NCBI GenBank assembly: GCA_022376465.1
Contig: JACDTU010000005.1
Coordinates: 1,786,001 to 1,850,000, forward strand
Direction of reading: 5' to 3'
Length of the DNA: 64,000 nucleotides
From: Cubamyces lactineus
Taxonomy: Eukaryota > Basidiomycota > Agaricomycetes > Polyporales > Polyporaceae
Below the pieces are notes generated by a model that was not told the origin of the DNA, ran no database searches, and saw only the letters and a program-made list of their open reading frames with translations. Shown piece by piece: positions 32,758-44,958 of the stretch. Position 1 is the first letter of the stretch. The number at the start of each line of letters is the position of its first letter. The translations under genes were made by a program, and so were the position numbers.

Positions 32758-34794
32758 ATGAGCGCGGATGGCACCGGCATTCCACAGTCAGTGTATGTGC
32801 TTCTCAACTCTGTTTCGCCCGTCTCGTTCGGCAGATTGATTCTGCGACAGATTCATCCACAACTATCTCCATCTCGCCGGTGTTGGTACGTTAATCCTGC
32901 TGTCCATGTCGCGTCATACAGTCCGAGACTGACAGCGCCCAATTCAGTCGTTTTGTACTACGACTTCTTCCTGACCTTCGGCGAAGAATACTGGCGAGTT
33001 TGGAAGAACCCGAGGACTATATCGTCCATCTTGTTCTTCCTCAACCGGTACATTCCAATCCTCGGTGTATGTTCTCGCGTGCACCTCTTCACTGCGACCG
33101 CCGCTGACTCGTCTACCTGGCAGGATATTGCGGTCAATACGGGGAACTTTCACATCTTCCCCAATGAGCACGTGCGTCTCCAATCTGACGTTCCTGTACC
33201 TCCGCTCACGAAGCTTCCTTCTGACAGAGGTGAATAGATCCTCGTGTTGCCATCAGCGCGCCTTGATTAATCATGCATATCCCTGGGCGATCCCTGTCCA
33301 GCTGTCGACAATATGCCTTCTTCCGTCAACTTCTCTTGATCATAAATCAAGTCGTCGTATGCTGTATGTGGTTTTGCGCCCTAGCATCCGCGAGCTTCGT
33401 CTTAATCGCAGGCCTCGCCTTTAGTCATCCTCTTCTTGAGGACGTACGCGCTGTATGGGAGAGACAAGCGAATCTTGGTTCTTGTCATCGGAGTCGGCGC
33501 GGCACTACTAGGCATCTCCTGCGTAAGTCTAGTAGGGCGATTCCCCGCGTTCAAGCCCTTGGCTTACCCCGCCTTTCAGTGGTCCATAGTAGGGCAGCAC
33601 CAAAGTGTCGAATTACGCGGTGGCTGTCATCTGGAAGCTGAACATATGACGTACGTACTCTAGTTCCCGACCACGCGGTGTACCTTTCCAAATTCTAACT
33701 TTCGGATTCAATGCGGCTACTTGCAGCGCCATCCGTGAGTACTCAATTCAAATGCCTCGTGGGCTTGACGCTCATCCTCACGGACACAAGGGCTGGCTGT
33801 GTCATGGGAGTCGTTGTTCGCTTTCGATTGTATGGTCTTTGGATTGACCGTCTACAAAACCTTTCGAGAACGATACCGGCACCGCATGAACTCCGGACGA
33901 CACGACATCATCTCGCTCATCCTCCGAGACGGTCAGTCCAGACCCTCAATATCAATTCTATACCTCCATATGCTTACTGAAAATATGCGTTTTCCAGGTG
34001 CCTTGTACTTTGCGTACGTCTGCGCGCGCAGCAGCGCTGCTGCCTCCGCCTTTCGGTTCTCCTGTTGACCTCTTCTCTCTACACACAGGGTCATGGCCTC
34101 CGTCAATTTCGCCAACACGCTCACCTTCTACGTAAGCCATCCAAGTAGCTCATCGTCCCCGCGCACACTCTAACCGATTGACATCCACTCTTCACCGCTT
34201 TCTTCTATCTTCTCGCCTCTTTAACCTCCCGCAGTTTCTCGAGGTATGCTTTCCCACTATACGGCCATCTCGGTCGCCCACACCCTCATCGCTAACATTG
34301 CTCGCTCCGACCAGCCCCTCCTCCGCGGCTGTCTCTCCACGTTCGCGAGCAGCGTCTCTGTCACGATGATGTCCCGACTCATGCTCAACCTGCACGGCTC
34401 CGCATACGGGCGCGACCTCTCCGACACCTCGTCTGGGTACCCGTCCACATCCGAGAACGCGACACCCATGTTCTTCACCTCGCGCATCTCCATGCCCGTC
34501 GCAGGTCTCACCACGTTCGCGACTACCCAGTTCGACCTCGACACGCGCCCAGGCGATCACGACTACGACCCTCACGAGTGGAACGACCGCGAGCGCGGAA
34601 AGCGCCCTCGCGAGCCTGTGTACGTGCGCAATCTGTCGTCCACTCACGGGGATGGCTACATCGAGGAAGTGTACGAGCTCCAGGAGGTGCCGTACCACGG
34701 CGGAGGCGTGCGGGACGCGTCTGCGGTGCGCGTCCGCGCGCACGACGATATCGACGAGGACGACGGGGGCCATCACGGCATCCTCCATGTATAA
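32758..34794 (+). CDS. DUF6533-type multi-pass membrane protein
   Basis: A family of seven-helix membrane proteins greatly expanded in mushroom-forming fungi; function unknown. Start ATG 32758 (MSADGTGIP), a first exon of about 29 nt, then an exon beginning FIHNYLHLAG that joins VVLYYDFFLTFGEEYWRVWK, the defining DUF6533 motif. Following helices include ISSILFFLNRYIPILG, a helix rich in Cys/Ala (VVCCMWFCALASASFVLIAG), LRTYALYGRDKRILVLVIG and ESLFAFDCMVFGLTVYKTFR. A short exon FLE lies between LTFY and PLLRGCLSTFASSVSVTMMS. The last 160 residues are a hydrophilic cytosolic tail with many charged residues, ending at TAA 34792-34794. About nine short introns; several boundaries are approximate. 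Confidence 0.85.
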
Positions 34795-35579
34795 TTTTCG
34801 CGCCCGACGACTCCACGGTCAGACGGCGTCGGCCTCGACGCTTGGGAATCCCGGCCGCACGTAGGCAGCTGGGGCGCAGTGCTGCAACTCGTCTCTCGGC
34901 CATCTAACCCGGTGGGAAGTCTACAGTATACCTGTGCCTCCGGGAGTGAAGGGTCGAGATGCTCGGGACGCCCAAACTCAATCGCGCACAGTGACAGCGA
35001 CAGCGATGGCCGCGGCGACAGCACGTCGTCCCCGGTGTGGTTCTCCCCGTTCCCTGCTCGCCGCGACGGGCTCTCACGAAATCACCGTCAAGCTCAGGCT
35101 CAGGCTCAGGCTCATCACGCGCTATGCTCAAGCTCACGCGTCTGACCGAGTCGAGCTTGCTGCGAGAACCTAGCGTCGGCCGTGGGTTCGGGCCTCGGAG
35201 ACCACAACGAAACCCCGGGCGTGGCACATCATCCTATTGACGGAGGCCTGGAACAAACATTACTATGATGGTGTACGATAGGTTATAGGCAGCAGAGGAG
35301 AGTAGTGTGGGCGGCGGAGGCCATCGTCGACGATGAACTCGAAGTCGGGTTGGAATCCTGGGGAAACCCCCAAACAGACTATCACGGAAACCTTTATAGT
35401 CATAGACAACTGCACATAGCGTAGAGCGGCCTTAGGCCTAGTATCACCACATGCCACGACGAACCGTGTACTTTTACTTACATCTGCACTTGCTAACACT
35501 TTTTACACCGTCAAAGGTCGGTGCTTGGTGGGCCTTGGCGTAAGCACAATACAGGTTTGGTACGTTCAACTCATAACAA
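34795..35579. other. Intergenic, no gene recognised
   Basis: Between the DUF6533 gene and tRNA-His. Contains a short CTCAGG tandem repeat (35093-35113). Overlapping open frames on both strands are treated as chance. Confidence 0.5.
35093..35113 (+). repeat. (CTCAGG)3 short tandem repeat
   Basis: Three near-perfect copies in non-coding sequence downstream of the DUF6533 gene. Confidence 0.8.
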
Positions 35580-35661
35580 GTCCCTATCGATTAGTGGTTA
35601 GATCATCACGTTGTGGTTACACAATTCCGTGAAGACGCCGGCTCGAATCCGGCTAGGGACA
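35580..35661 (+). tRNA. tRNA-His (anticodon GTG) with short intron of about 10 nt
   Basis: Acceptor stem GTCCCTA pairs with TAGGGAC (35654-35660), with discriminator A at 35661. The D-arm is GATTAGTGGTTAGATC. Anticodon stem TCACG/CGTGA encloses loop TT-GTG-G, then about ten extra bases (TTACACAATT), then C. The T stem GCCGG/CCGGC surrounds CTCGAAT. A TTTT run at 35666-35669 is a likely Pol III terminator. The extra bases after position 37 fit a very short intron. Because T54 is replaced by C and the intron is unusually short, identity is slightly less certain than for the lysine tRNAs. Confidence 0.82.
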
Positions 35662-36138
35662 TATCTTTTGTCGATTCTTTTTCTTTCATCCGGTCCATGA
35701 CAGTGCCCAGGATGCCCATGATTTCGCGGAGATGCACTCGTACTCTAGAACATTTCTCAATGTCTCCGTGGCGAGCAAAGCTTGGTGTACGACGGTGTCT
35801 CCAAACTTGAGACGTGTTCACACTTGTGCGGGATTAGGGCAATGAGTGTGTTCAGTAAACGATTGTGAGGTATACAGGCAGAGGCGATCGTCCACGTCGA
35901 TCCTCCGTAGTAAAGTAAGGCCAGACCAAGGACATAAGGGAAAGAGAAAACAGACAAGATAGTACTCGACGTGAAGAATGTCAAGCGTTTGTGCCAACAT
36001 GATCGTCCGACCCGTTCATGACCCATAGATGGTGTCAGGTAACAACCAGCCAACCTCTAAGACAGCGCAGCGCCTTCAGGCCTCCGCACCCTGCCGCGCG
36101 CGAGTGGGTGCACGCGGTGGCGTTTTGAGCTGATGAGC
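35662..36138. other. Intergenic, no gene recognised
   Basis: 3' flank of tRNA-His with its T-run at 35666-35669, then the 3' flank of the wall-protein gene on the minus strand. Confidence 0.5.
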
Positions 36139-36967
36139 TTAAGCGAAGAGGAGGCTGAGGCCAGCGATGGCGGCAGCAGCGAGGCCACCGGGCGCGACGA
36201 GGCTGCCGGCGCCATTCTTCGAGTTGTCGCCCTGCGCGGACTGGGTTGCACCGGCACCAGAGGCTGTCTGGGAGCCAGATGCGCCAGCGGTGCCTGTCTG
36301 GGACATGGAGCCACCGGCGCCGGTGGGCGTTGCAGACGAAGCGGGGTAGGCCGAGCCGAGGTTCTTGATCTCGAAGGGCTCAGACTCTGCGTAGATCTGG
36401 ACGAAAAGGGGTCAGCACCCTGTTAAATTGACATGGACCAGCACTAGACTCGACACGGGAGGGCTATCCTAGTTTTTTAAGGAAGAGGAAGGTGAAAACT
36501 CACGTGGCTGCTGTTGAACACGTCGGCGAGCTGGATAGTGTAGCCGGTAGCGGGGGGCTGGTTGACCTGGTCCTTGGTGATGAGCTTGGAGCAGTCGTAG
36601 TTCTCCTGCTGACCAAGGAAGGCGAGAGGGGAGGGCAGAATGGTGGGGTTCGAGTTGGCGATCCTGGACAGGGGTCTCAGCTACAAGCACGCATGAGCGA
36701 TGGGTGAAGAATACGCACAACACGGTGAAGTTCGTGTACGGAGACGTCTTGCAGGTCCAGGTGACGACGTTGTCCGACTCGGCGACTGAACGAAGGCGTG
36801 AAAATCAGTTTATGCAGCCTGAAAAGTGGGCCATGACCGTTGGATATATACTTACCCCACCAGAGGTTCGGGCCACCTGGGGAGAGGATCGTGAGGCCGT
36901 TGTCGGCGAGCGAGGTGCCGGCGAGGGCGGCGAGGGTGGCAGAAAGAGCGGCGACAGAGAACTTCAT
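36139..36967 (-). CDS. GPI-anchored Kre9/Knh1-like cell-wall/membrane protein
   Basis: A secreted Ser/Thr-rich protein of the Kre9/Knh1 group, placed at the cell surface. The N-terminus MKFSVAALSATLAALAGTSL is a classical signal peptide. The mature part opens with ILSPGGPNLWW joined across an intron to VAESDNVVTWTCKTSPYTNF, the typical Kre9/Knh1 domain start. It continues with ANSNPTILPSPLAFLGQQ, YDCSKLITKDQVNQPPATGY and FEIKNLGSAYP. The tail is Ser/Thr/Gly/Ala-rich and ends in a hydrophobic stretch after NGAGS, a standard GPI-anchor signal, with TAA at 36141-36139. Three introns with standard ends. Length of about 210 residues is normal for the family. Molecular role in beta-glucan organisation is inferred from the family only. 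Confidence 0.9.
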
Positions 36968-38098
36968 GGTTGTCGAAGGCGGGGAGGGCGGGAGAGGGAG
37001 GAAGGGGGAAGAGACCTGAGGCGTGGCAGGAGGGCGAAAAGGAGGAAGACGCGGCTGATGGGGTTCAGACAGCAACAACGACTTGTGCTATTCCAGGCAG
37101 CACTCGAGCCCCGTCCTCCGAGTCCGACTTCTCTCCGGCCATCGTGCCCGCCATTCCTCGGTCCGCCGCGTCCGCCACCGTCTCCGGCCTCATTCATAGG
37201 CCGCCATCCGGAGTCCGCCGGCGGCGCATCACTGAATGCTCCGGCCGGTGTGAGCTTCTTGACGGCGGCCATATGCATCGCCGGGCCATGTCCGGTGGTT
37301 CTACAATCGAGTTGGTTGAGACTGTTGTGCAGATACCACAACGTGAGCTGAACGCGAGTTGTTATCCACAGCCATAGTAGGGGCTCCATACCTATAAATC
37401 ACGCCAAGTCGGCCTTCCTGAAGGATCATCCTCTCATGGTGCGTGTCATCCGCGTTTTTCCCTCGTGAGCTAAATGCTCAGGCTGCCCAGCAGACGTACG
37501 GGGACATGGTGGTATGGGAGTAGGGACTTCTCCGCAGCTCACCCACCTAGGACGCCTAGCTGTGCATGGGCGGCCTTATGTTCTTCCTCTCGCGTCAACT
37601 TGGCGGTATGAGCAGTCGTGTGTGTGTCGCAAAGTCCACGGTGCTGCCTGCTCAGCCATGGTCAATCCGACACCTCAAAGTCCACGACACCTCGATGGCG
37701 ATGCCCTAGTTACGGGTAGAGGCGCAGCGTCATCCCTCCTGGCAGTCGCAGGGGTCTCTCGAGCACGACATCCTATATGAATTGCTTCTGCGTTCATACG
37801 AACCGCCTCATGCATGCACTTGCCTCTGTAAGGTGTATATGCGCCGCCGTCCACCTTGCTTCGTGAGGCCCGAAGGCTCCTGTTGTCCCTTCTTGTGGCA
37901 CCCCACAGACGAGATCCGAGCATCCTAGACTGCCGGACGGCCACAAGCCTCGTGCATGTCGGCCGTATAGGCAGTGTCGTAACTCCTCTCCCAGTCAGTC
38001 AAATACGACCAAGCCAGGGTTGCTCTTCTTCGTTCGTTTGCCGCCTCTATAGTTTTGCACACAGGTACCTTCTCTTGCTTCACTCGTGTCCCCTTGTC
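36968..38098. other. Divergent promoter region between wall protein and RBR ligase
   Basis: About 1.1 kb shared upstream region of two genes pointing away from each other. Open frames on both strands between 36970 and 37390 overlap one another and show no family signal. No separate gene seen. Confidence 0.5.
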
Positions 38099-39668
38099 AT
38101 GAGCAGGACGGCTCGGCCTTTCCCTCTTTTAGATCCTGATGACCACGAAGATATCGAATGGGATCTACTCCAGCTCGATAACAGGCCTGCGCGCATCCAA
38201 CCAGCCGACACGTACTCGATAATCTCTTGGCGGGACGACACCCTGGGGCACCATGAGGCGAGAGCGCTCAGGTTCAACAGGCCTCGCATGATCCGCGGTG
38301 CTTTCTCGTGGTGGCGGCGAATCAGAGGGGGACTCCGACGAGGGTAAGTCATCATGATGCATATCACGAACGCATTTGCGGCCTCACTCGAGCAACTCGA
38401 GAAAGTTTCAGAGCTAGCATGCGGCGTCTCCGAGTCACCATGCCAATTCCTGTACGACGCGTCGACCTAATCGAGTTCCCCGTAGTCGCTGTCCCTACCC
38501 GCATCCCCACCCGCGGCTCCTCAACGTAAGACAACGTCACTGCTTCTGTATCTCATCCCACTCATCGCTACGCACCAGATCCGAGACACAGTGCACGGCT
38601 TGTCAAACCGAGATCGATCTCTCGAACGAAGAAGCTATCCAGACTCCCTGCACACACGTCTACCATATACAATGCCTTCTCATGCTCGTCAAGGTCGCTC
38701 TGGAATCAACTTCAACACTGCCACCGCGGTGCTGTGGCCGTGCCATCCCAACCAACCTCTTCCAACGACACCTAACCCCTGCCTTGAAAAAGGCGCTCGC
38801 CATCCGCGAGGCGGAACAAAACACGCCCCGACGCGTGTACTGCGCAAACCCGCGATGCAGCCGCTTCCTCGGTGAACGTGACAAGACGATTCCCGTACGC
38901 ATTTATCCCTGCCCCTCGTCTTCCTGTCGGACGCGCACCTGTGCCCGGTGCAAGGCCGCCGTCCCGGGCGACACCTCCCCCGAGGCGCATACATGCTCGC
39001 ACGACGCCTCGCACAACGCTGTCCTGCGACTCGGGAGCCGTCTGGGCTGGGCGCGCTGCCCGAACTGCGAGGAACTCATCGAGCGCCACGGCGGGTGCGC
39101 GCACATGACCTGCGTGTGCGGCTCGGAGTTCTGCTACAACTGCAGCAGGCCGTACCAGAACTGCAACTGCCACGAGCAGGGGCCGCTCCTCGAGGAAGTC
39201 CCCGGGCATCCACGGCGGGTCGGACAGGCGCAGGGGCGTCCGCGCGACCGAGACGTGTTCGCGCCGCTGCACCGCGGTGAGGACTTGCGTCCCCGTCTCC
39301 AGCTGTGGATCCCGCCCACGCTGAACGCACGTCTGGCGCCGCAGCCGCAGGAGGATGAGGTGCTTCCTCGCCGACAAGAACGGCGGAGGAGGAGCACGGT
39401 CACGTCGTGGGCCACCGCAGGTCCTGTGGAAGAGGCACCCGCGCCCCCGGTGCCAACTCCGGCGACTGTGACAATGCAACAAACCCCCACCCTGCCTTCT
39501 GTGGCGGACTCTCCCGTGTTGAGCATCTTCAGCATCCAGGACGGCCCGGCGCAGGAGCACATAGGGCCGTGCATGATGCTAGGCGGGATCGAGGAGAGTA
39601 TCTTCGTCAAGGGCGTCAGGGCCCAGCAGTCGCGCCGAAGCTTGCACAGGCGGGCGAACAGCGTCTGA
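38099..39668 (+). CDS. RBR (RING-in-between-RING) E3 ubiquitin ligase
   Basis: RBR ligases transfer ubiquitin through a thioester on a cysteine in RING2. Exons 38099-38343, 38412-38525 and 38579-39668 give 482 residues, all in phase. RING1 runs from CTACQTEIDLSNEEA through CTHVYHIQC to RCCG. The IBR follows with YCANPRCSRFLGER, CPSSSCRTRTCARCK and a His/Cys pair. RING2 is CPNCEELIERHGGCAHMTC, then VCGSEFCYNCSRPYQNCNCH. The Cys of HGGC is the expected catalytic residue and is present. After RING2 there are about 160 Pro/Arg-rich disordered residues. The N-terminal 110 residues have no recognised domain. The start was chosen as the first ATG after which the frame remains open to the first splice; substrate is unknown. 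Confidence 0.9.
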
Positions 39669-40602
39669 TGCTCCTCAATCGGCGTGCATGACCTCTCATG
39701 ACCTCTTATGAGCCTGTGATGACCGTGACCCGATGCAGCCTACTTCTTGGGCAAGCTCCCTTGCAGCATTCGTGTCTATATACGAAAGCAGACCTTGTTC
39801 TCGGTATGTCTAACATTTAACGCTTACGTGACGACCTTTCGCCAGTGGCGCCACAGACTATATCTATGTGCTTACCTGCATCTGTCCGTTCATTTATAGG
39901 ATGCCTCCGGTGTGTCTTGGTGCGATTGCAGTACACATTTGGATCTGACGTCAACTCCTTCGAAAGATGTGTGTCTACGAAAATCCATCGCTTCTGCCAT
40001 ATCAATATGAATGGGCCGGGCAACGATGTCTACAGTTGGTGTACGACGGGATGCGGGTCGTGTTAGAGAAGGTAAGCTTGAGATTGTACAACAATTCCAT
40101 GGTTTCCTTGTGAGCCGCCGGCGGTATACCTGGGAAGTAGGGCTATCGGATGCAGCGATACCGGCGGGTATCCTGAAAGAACAGAATCGTGCCTTCGTTT
40201 ACAGGGGGACGTGTCGTGTCCTGCGCGCAGGCGTGTATCAGGACCTTCACAAGTACCTCCTCAGGTAGAGTGAAAATCGGATGGTCTATTGATGTGTAGG
40301 CCCCCCAAGTCGCCTGAATAGAATCTTCATGTATTGTGCATCCGATAGAAGGTAATGGTGATGAGCAAACGATATGCTGGTCCGAGCTTCAGATAACTCC
40401 CGAGTCGCTGCTCCAGTGTTTTGCGTTGTGTTCATGTTGCTTCGATGGGCATAGCTGTACGTGCATGCTGCGTAGACCAACTGCACCATGAGCAGGTTTG
40501 CCAGGTATCAATAGACCAATGAGGTATGGCAGATAGCTGGTAGAATAGCGAAGCCACGGGAGTGAGGATGATATAAAGTACACGCACGTCCACGCCCACA
40601 AC
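39669..40602. other. Intergenic between convergent genes
   Basis: No gene recognised; probably the 3' UTRs of the RBR ligase and of ENP2. Confidence 0.5.
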
Positions 40603-43227
40603 TCATAGCCTCCTGAATGTGTTTTTGCTTCCACTCCGCATGCCTTGTCTCCGCTTCGTCCGACCCTTCCTCTCTGCCTCGCTCATCTCGTGCTCTGGGT
40701 CTTCCCCGCCCCGCTCCATGCCGGCACCGAACGTCTCCACGCCCTTCCTCTTCGGCTCCTTCGCCTTGCCCTTCCGCTGTGCCGCAGCGCCTGAGGGTCC
40801 ATCGTCGTAGTCGTTGCCCGAGGAAGTCGTCTTGGGGATGAAGGTCATCTCGATGCCACCGTCTGCCGTATGGCGGATGGACGCGTCGTTCGCTGATGAT
40901 GCGCGCTCCTTGCCCTTCGAGCCCAGATGTGAACGGCGCTGTCCAAATGTCGCGTTCTTGTCCACGCCGCGACCGCTCGTCTCGTGCTGCGCCTGCAGTG
41001 GCACAAGGCGAACCTTGGGCTCCCGACGCGGTGGAGGCTTGGCCTGCTTTCTGGAGCTGGCACGGGCAGCCATCCGTACTCGGATGTTGTCTTGCCAAAG
41101 TTCTGGTAAATCATTCGTCAGAAAATGTATAGCTCACGAGCAGAACGGACACTTACTGCCAGCGTCGTCGCTGTCTTCGCTCTCGCTGCCGCTCTTATCT
41201 TCCTCGCTCTCGTCGCTCTCGCTGAGAGGATCCGAAGATGACTTGTCACTCTCCTCTTCCTCCTCTTCGACAGCAGTCTTCGTCCTCCCTCTGCCTGGCT
41301 CACGATTCTGACGTTGCGCGACTGCCGAGGGATTGAGGAGCGCATACTCCCTAGTGTTCTCGTCCACCTCGAACTCGGGGTCCTGGAACACTGCTGCGAA
41401 ACGCGGGTCGCTGAGCAGACTGGGCTTTTCGCTCTTTCCCGCGGACGCCTCTGCCTCGGATCCCTCCCCGTCGACCTCCATCGCGTCGGCCTGGGCCTGG
41501 GCCTTCTTTGCGCGACGCTCCTCGCGCTTGCGCGCACGCTCCTCTTCCTTCTTGAGCTTCTCGGCGAGCGCCTTGTTGACCTTGACATTAGCGTCCTTGC
41601 GCGAGCGGATGCGAGTCTCGGCCATCTTCTCCATCTTCTCCTGGACCATGCGCTCGCGGTGCTCGGCATAGGCGTAGGGGTTCGCGATGACGCGTGCGGC
41701 GTCGTAGAGTTCGAGCGAGACGAAGTAACCGTGCATGTAAGGCTTGAGCGCAGGAGTGCCGACAAGGTGGTCCAAACCGAGTCTGCGAGACGTTTAAGGG
41801 ACATGGGCGGAGGGGATGAGAGGGCCAATACGTACTTAGCAAGCTCGCTGCGGTCGATAAACTTGAAGTCCTGATAGGCAGTCCGCGTCGCCTGGTCCTC
41901 CATTTCTTCTGTGAGGTTCTCGAGGAAGCTACACCATTTCGGTGCGGGGCCAAGTTGTGGGATGAAGAAGCTTGTCATCCTAATGCCCTCGTTCGCCAAA
42001 AGTAGCAGACCACTGCCAGGTATGTGATGCACGTCGTTGATATCGTTGGCAGGCGTGATGGACGTGAAGTTCACTTCAGGCTGCACAGAACTGAGTGTGG
42101 GTAGAAAGCCGTCGCAGCTAGAGCACCTACCGAGTTGCGGTTCCAAATCTTGATGACTTTCTTGTCGGCGCTCAGCACGTAGCCCTCGCCAGCCATCCGA
42201 CTTCCGCCCTCAATCCAAGTGACGTTTTTCACGGGTAGACCATACCCTTGGTCCTTGATAGCCAAGTGTCGTGCGGACCGAATATCATAAAGGAGCGTGT
42301 GTCCTGTTGACGTCCCAATCGCATACGAGAGACCGTCCGGCCTTGAGGATATAGCGGTAACAGACAAGGGTGCTGCTCGCGAGCCGTCGTCGACGCCAGG
42401 CAGTGCAGGCACGGCAAGAGAATTCATGGGCATGAGTCTGTCTCGAGGTAGGCGCAGGATACCAACTCGTGACCGCGACCGAGGATCCCAGAACTCGACT
42501 GTGCCATTGCCCTCTACACCAAAGCCGAAGAGTTGATGTGCAGGGTTGATATCAATAACGTTCACGCCTGCAATATCCTCCCCGCCCTCTCCTTGCAATA
42601 GGAGGGGGTTGAGGAACCGGCCTTGGTCGAGGTTGAGACGGTAGATCTCCGGCCCCGAGGCGGCGAAGAGGGCGTCACAGGATGGGAAGTGGTATGCGAG
42701 CGCACGACCAAAGCGCGGTATACGAGTCCGATAGTGGAAGCCGCCTTGTGTGTGCAGTTCGACGGATCGATCATTTTGTAGGTGTATCGACTTTGTCCAG
42801 TCGTCAGAGAGCATCTACCGCAGGAAACATGCCGTGAGCATTCCAATAACCCAAGAAGACTCCGGAGGACGGAGGAACAGCAGGACTCACTCACAACAAA
42901 GTCGACATTTTCCGCGTCTGTATGCCTCTCAAACTTCAGTGAGAGCTGGTCCAGATCCCATACTTTGATCTGCGGTTTGTAGGTTCCCGTCGCAATCGCA
43001 TGGTGTCCGTCCCGGGTGGTTTTGACCTTGTTACTGGCCTCCGGAAAGTCGAAATGTTGAATGAGCTCAATGGTACCCTCCACATGCTCCCGTATCACCC
43101 GTTTTCCCTTCCCCTTGGCCTCCCTTTTTCGTGTGAGCCAGTCCGGGAGCGCAGAAGATGATCCAGATGCTTCTCCGTTGACGGTGTAGACCTTTACTGC
43201 GCCAGGGTCAAGCGGAGCACCCATCAT
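40603..43227 (-). CDS. ENP2: Ribosome biogenesis protein ENP2 / NOL10 (WD repeats, NUC153)
   Basis: A nucleolar component of the small-subunit processome needed for 18S rRNA maturation. The N-terminal WD40 part shows TRDGHHAIATGTYKPQIKVW, HYRTRIPRFGRALAYHFPSC, FGVEGNGTVEFWDPRSRS, and VLSADKKVIKIWNRNS joined to EVNFTSITPANDINDVHHI. It continues with GLLLLANEGIRMTSFFIPQL and, after an intron, LGLDHLVGTPALKPYMHGYF. The C-terminus has a coiled, charged stretch, then the NUC153-type DPRFAAVFQDPEFEVDENTR, then acidic and basic low-complexity tracts ending at TGA 40605-40603. About five introns are visible. The start is one of two adjacent ATGs (43227 or 43224). Order and motifs match NOL10/Enp2 fully. 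Confidence 0.94.
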
Positions 43228-43633
43228 GCAGACTTTTGGAGAGACCTTATATATTCAACGGCAGTGTGATATTGAGGCCAGCAGAGAGACAGAGAGACCG
43301 GGCGAAGCAGCAGAGTATAGTGAAAGCCTGAGTAGTGGCAAGAGCCTGCAAGCGGCAGGAGCAGACGTGAGCGCTTACCAAAAATTGGTAGCCACGTGCA
43401 CTGGTGATCGGACAATCTCAGCGCAAGCGATCTGAGATCTCAGTCTTCCTGCCCCCATGGAATCGAAAGAGATTCGTGACCGTACACGTATGAGCATTCA
43501 GACCTATCTAGGTTCCTATGGCTGGTGCATCGCCTAATTGACTGGTACTGAACATAAATCTCTCATAAGCAGGTAGCTTCGAAATGTACCATAGCCATCG
43601 CCCTTGTTGAGACTTGTGCATCAGAGGACCATT
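43228..43633. other. Intergenic; ENP2 promoter
   Basis: Upstream region of ENP2 (left) and 3' flank of the membrane-protein gene (right). No gene seen. Confidence 0.55.
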
Positions 43634-44958
43634 TTAACCCCACAATGCTTCAGTATCCACTTCTCGTGCAGGTCTCTCACCAGCAGGGCGTCCCTGTACA
43701 GGATCTTCTCCGTCAGGTGGAAGCGCGATAGGCCCGGTCCCGCGTCTGCGGCCACGAAGCCACGCCCACAGTGTTGACGCAATCAAAGCAGCGGGATGGA
43801 GGAAAGTGAACGTAATCACGACGAACTGAACAAACGTATTTCAGGTATATGCACTGTGTGGTACAGATGAGCGTACTCACAGACACTGGGTATGGTTTGG
43901 GTTTCTCGCTCCAGAGACTAGCACAGATCCATGTCGCCGCGGCGCACCACACGATGTCTCGGCGGAGTATGATTACCAGAAGTCCTAAGGTGTCGCTTAG
44001 TGGAGATTTGACGCATGACGGAGATAGTTGGAACTCACCGGCAAGGTTTACGCCCAACATTACAGCGAACCCTGACCACTGACCTCGATCATAGTGTTGC
44101 GGCTCGCCGGGAGACCATGTCAAGCCGAGTGTAACACTATCGTTCGAAGAATGATGAGTCGAAAGCCTTTCGATACTATGGAGATCACTTACAATAGACT
44201 ATATGGGAACATCACGCCTAAGGGGAAGAGGAGGAACCCACGTAGAGGTGCGTGAATGAAGGCGACATCAAGGGGTCTTGTTGCATGTGAGCATGAAATG
44301 GCATACGGATCACCGCATAAACTCACCTTTTGCTAGTAGGTGCATGGTATATCAGGAGTACAACGTTGGCGTATAGAAGTAGCGCCAAGAGAATGCCGAG
44401 GCATATGGTAGAGAGTAAGAAGGCTTGCAAAATCTTTACGCGTCCACGAATGAGAACCCTCTCAGAGAAAGTGGGAGAGAAACGAGGTACGCACCCATGC
44501 TATGGCCCAGAACGCCATCACCCAATTGGCAAGCATCAGAGGGAACCCACATCCCTTAATCAAGGCTCGCTTCGTCTCTGGCTTCCTGGAAAAGACAAGC
44601 AATATGCAGTAGCCAACTTGTCCAATGTATATCGCCACAATGAAGACTGCGATCATGGACGGTTTGGGAGAGATTGAAGAGGGGTATAGCTTGGCAATGT
44701 CACCTACGTAGGTGTTAGGTCGCGGCGCGGATTACCCCGACCATTCGGGTGTGCTCACCAAGATTTGGCTCAAGGACCAGCGTGCAAACCATCAAGGTTG
44801 CGATATTCACCAATAGCGACAATGGTGTAAGGACTTGTAATCTGCTTGAGTATCAGTATCTCTCTTGCGAAGCAGGTCTTCACTAAGACGTACCTGATGA
44901 GAGCGAGGTACTCCCTCACAGCGGGGTGATTTGTGTCGATTGGTAGCTCGTCCATCAT
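43634..44958 (-). CDS. Conserved fungal multi-pass membrane protein, unknown function
   Basis: Not tied with certainty to a named family; it resembles the fungal DUF1774-type membrane proteins. Exon 1 (44894-44958) reads MMDELPIDTNHPAVREYLAL and splices in phase to LQVLTPLSLLVNIATLMVCT. Further helices: MIAVFIVAIYIGQVGYCILL, GCGFPLMLANWVMAFWAIAW, a leucine-rich segment followed by YANVVLLIYHAPTSKR, HAPLRGFLLFPLGVMFPYSL, GFAVMLGVNLAGLLVIILRR, IVWCAAATWICASLWSEKPK and VITFTFLHPAALIASTLWAW. A 38-residue hydrophilic tail ends at TAA 43636-43634. At least six short introns are implied. The many helices and short tails suggest an integral membrane protein with about eight to nine spans. Confidence 0.75.

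Noticed and set aside
35606..35821. Short open frames across 35606-35821 on both strands
   Set aside because: They run through the tRNA-His gene; the GSNPA-like peptide is the usual false translation of a T-arm.
36677..37389. Open frames on both strands over the start of the Kre9-like gene and its promoter
   Set aside because: They extend coding exon 1 upstream or run through its intron, and conflict with the signal peptide start at 36967.
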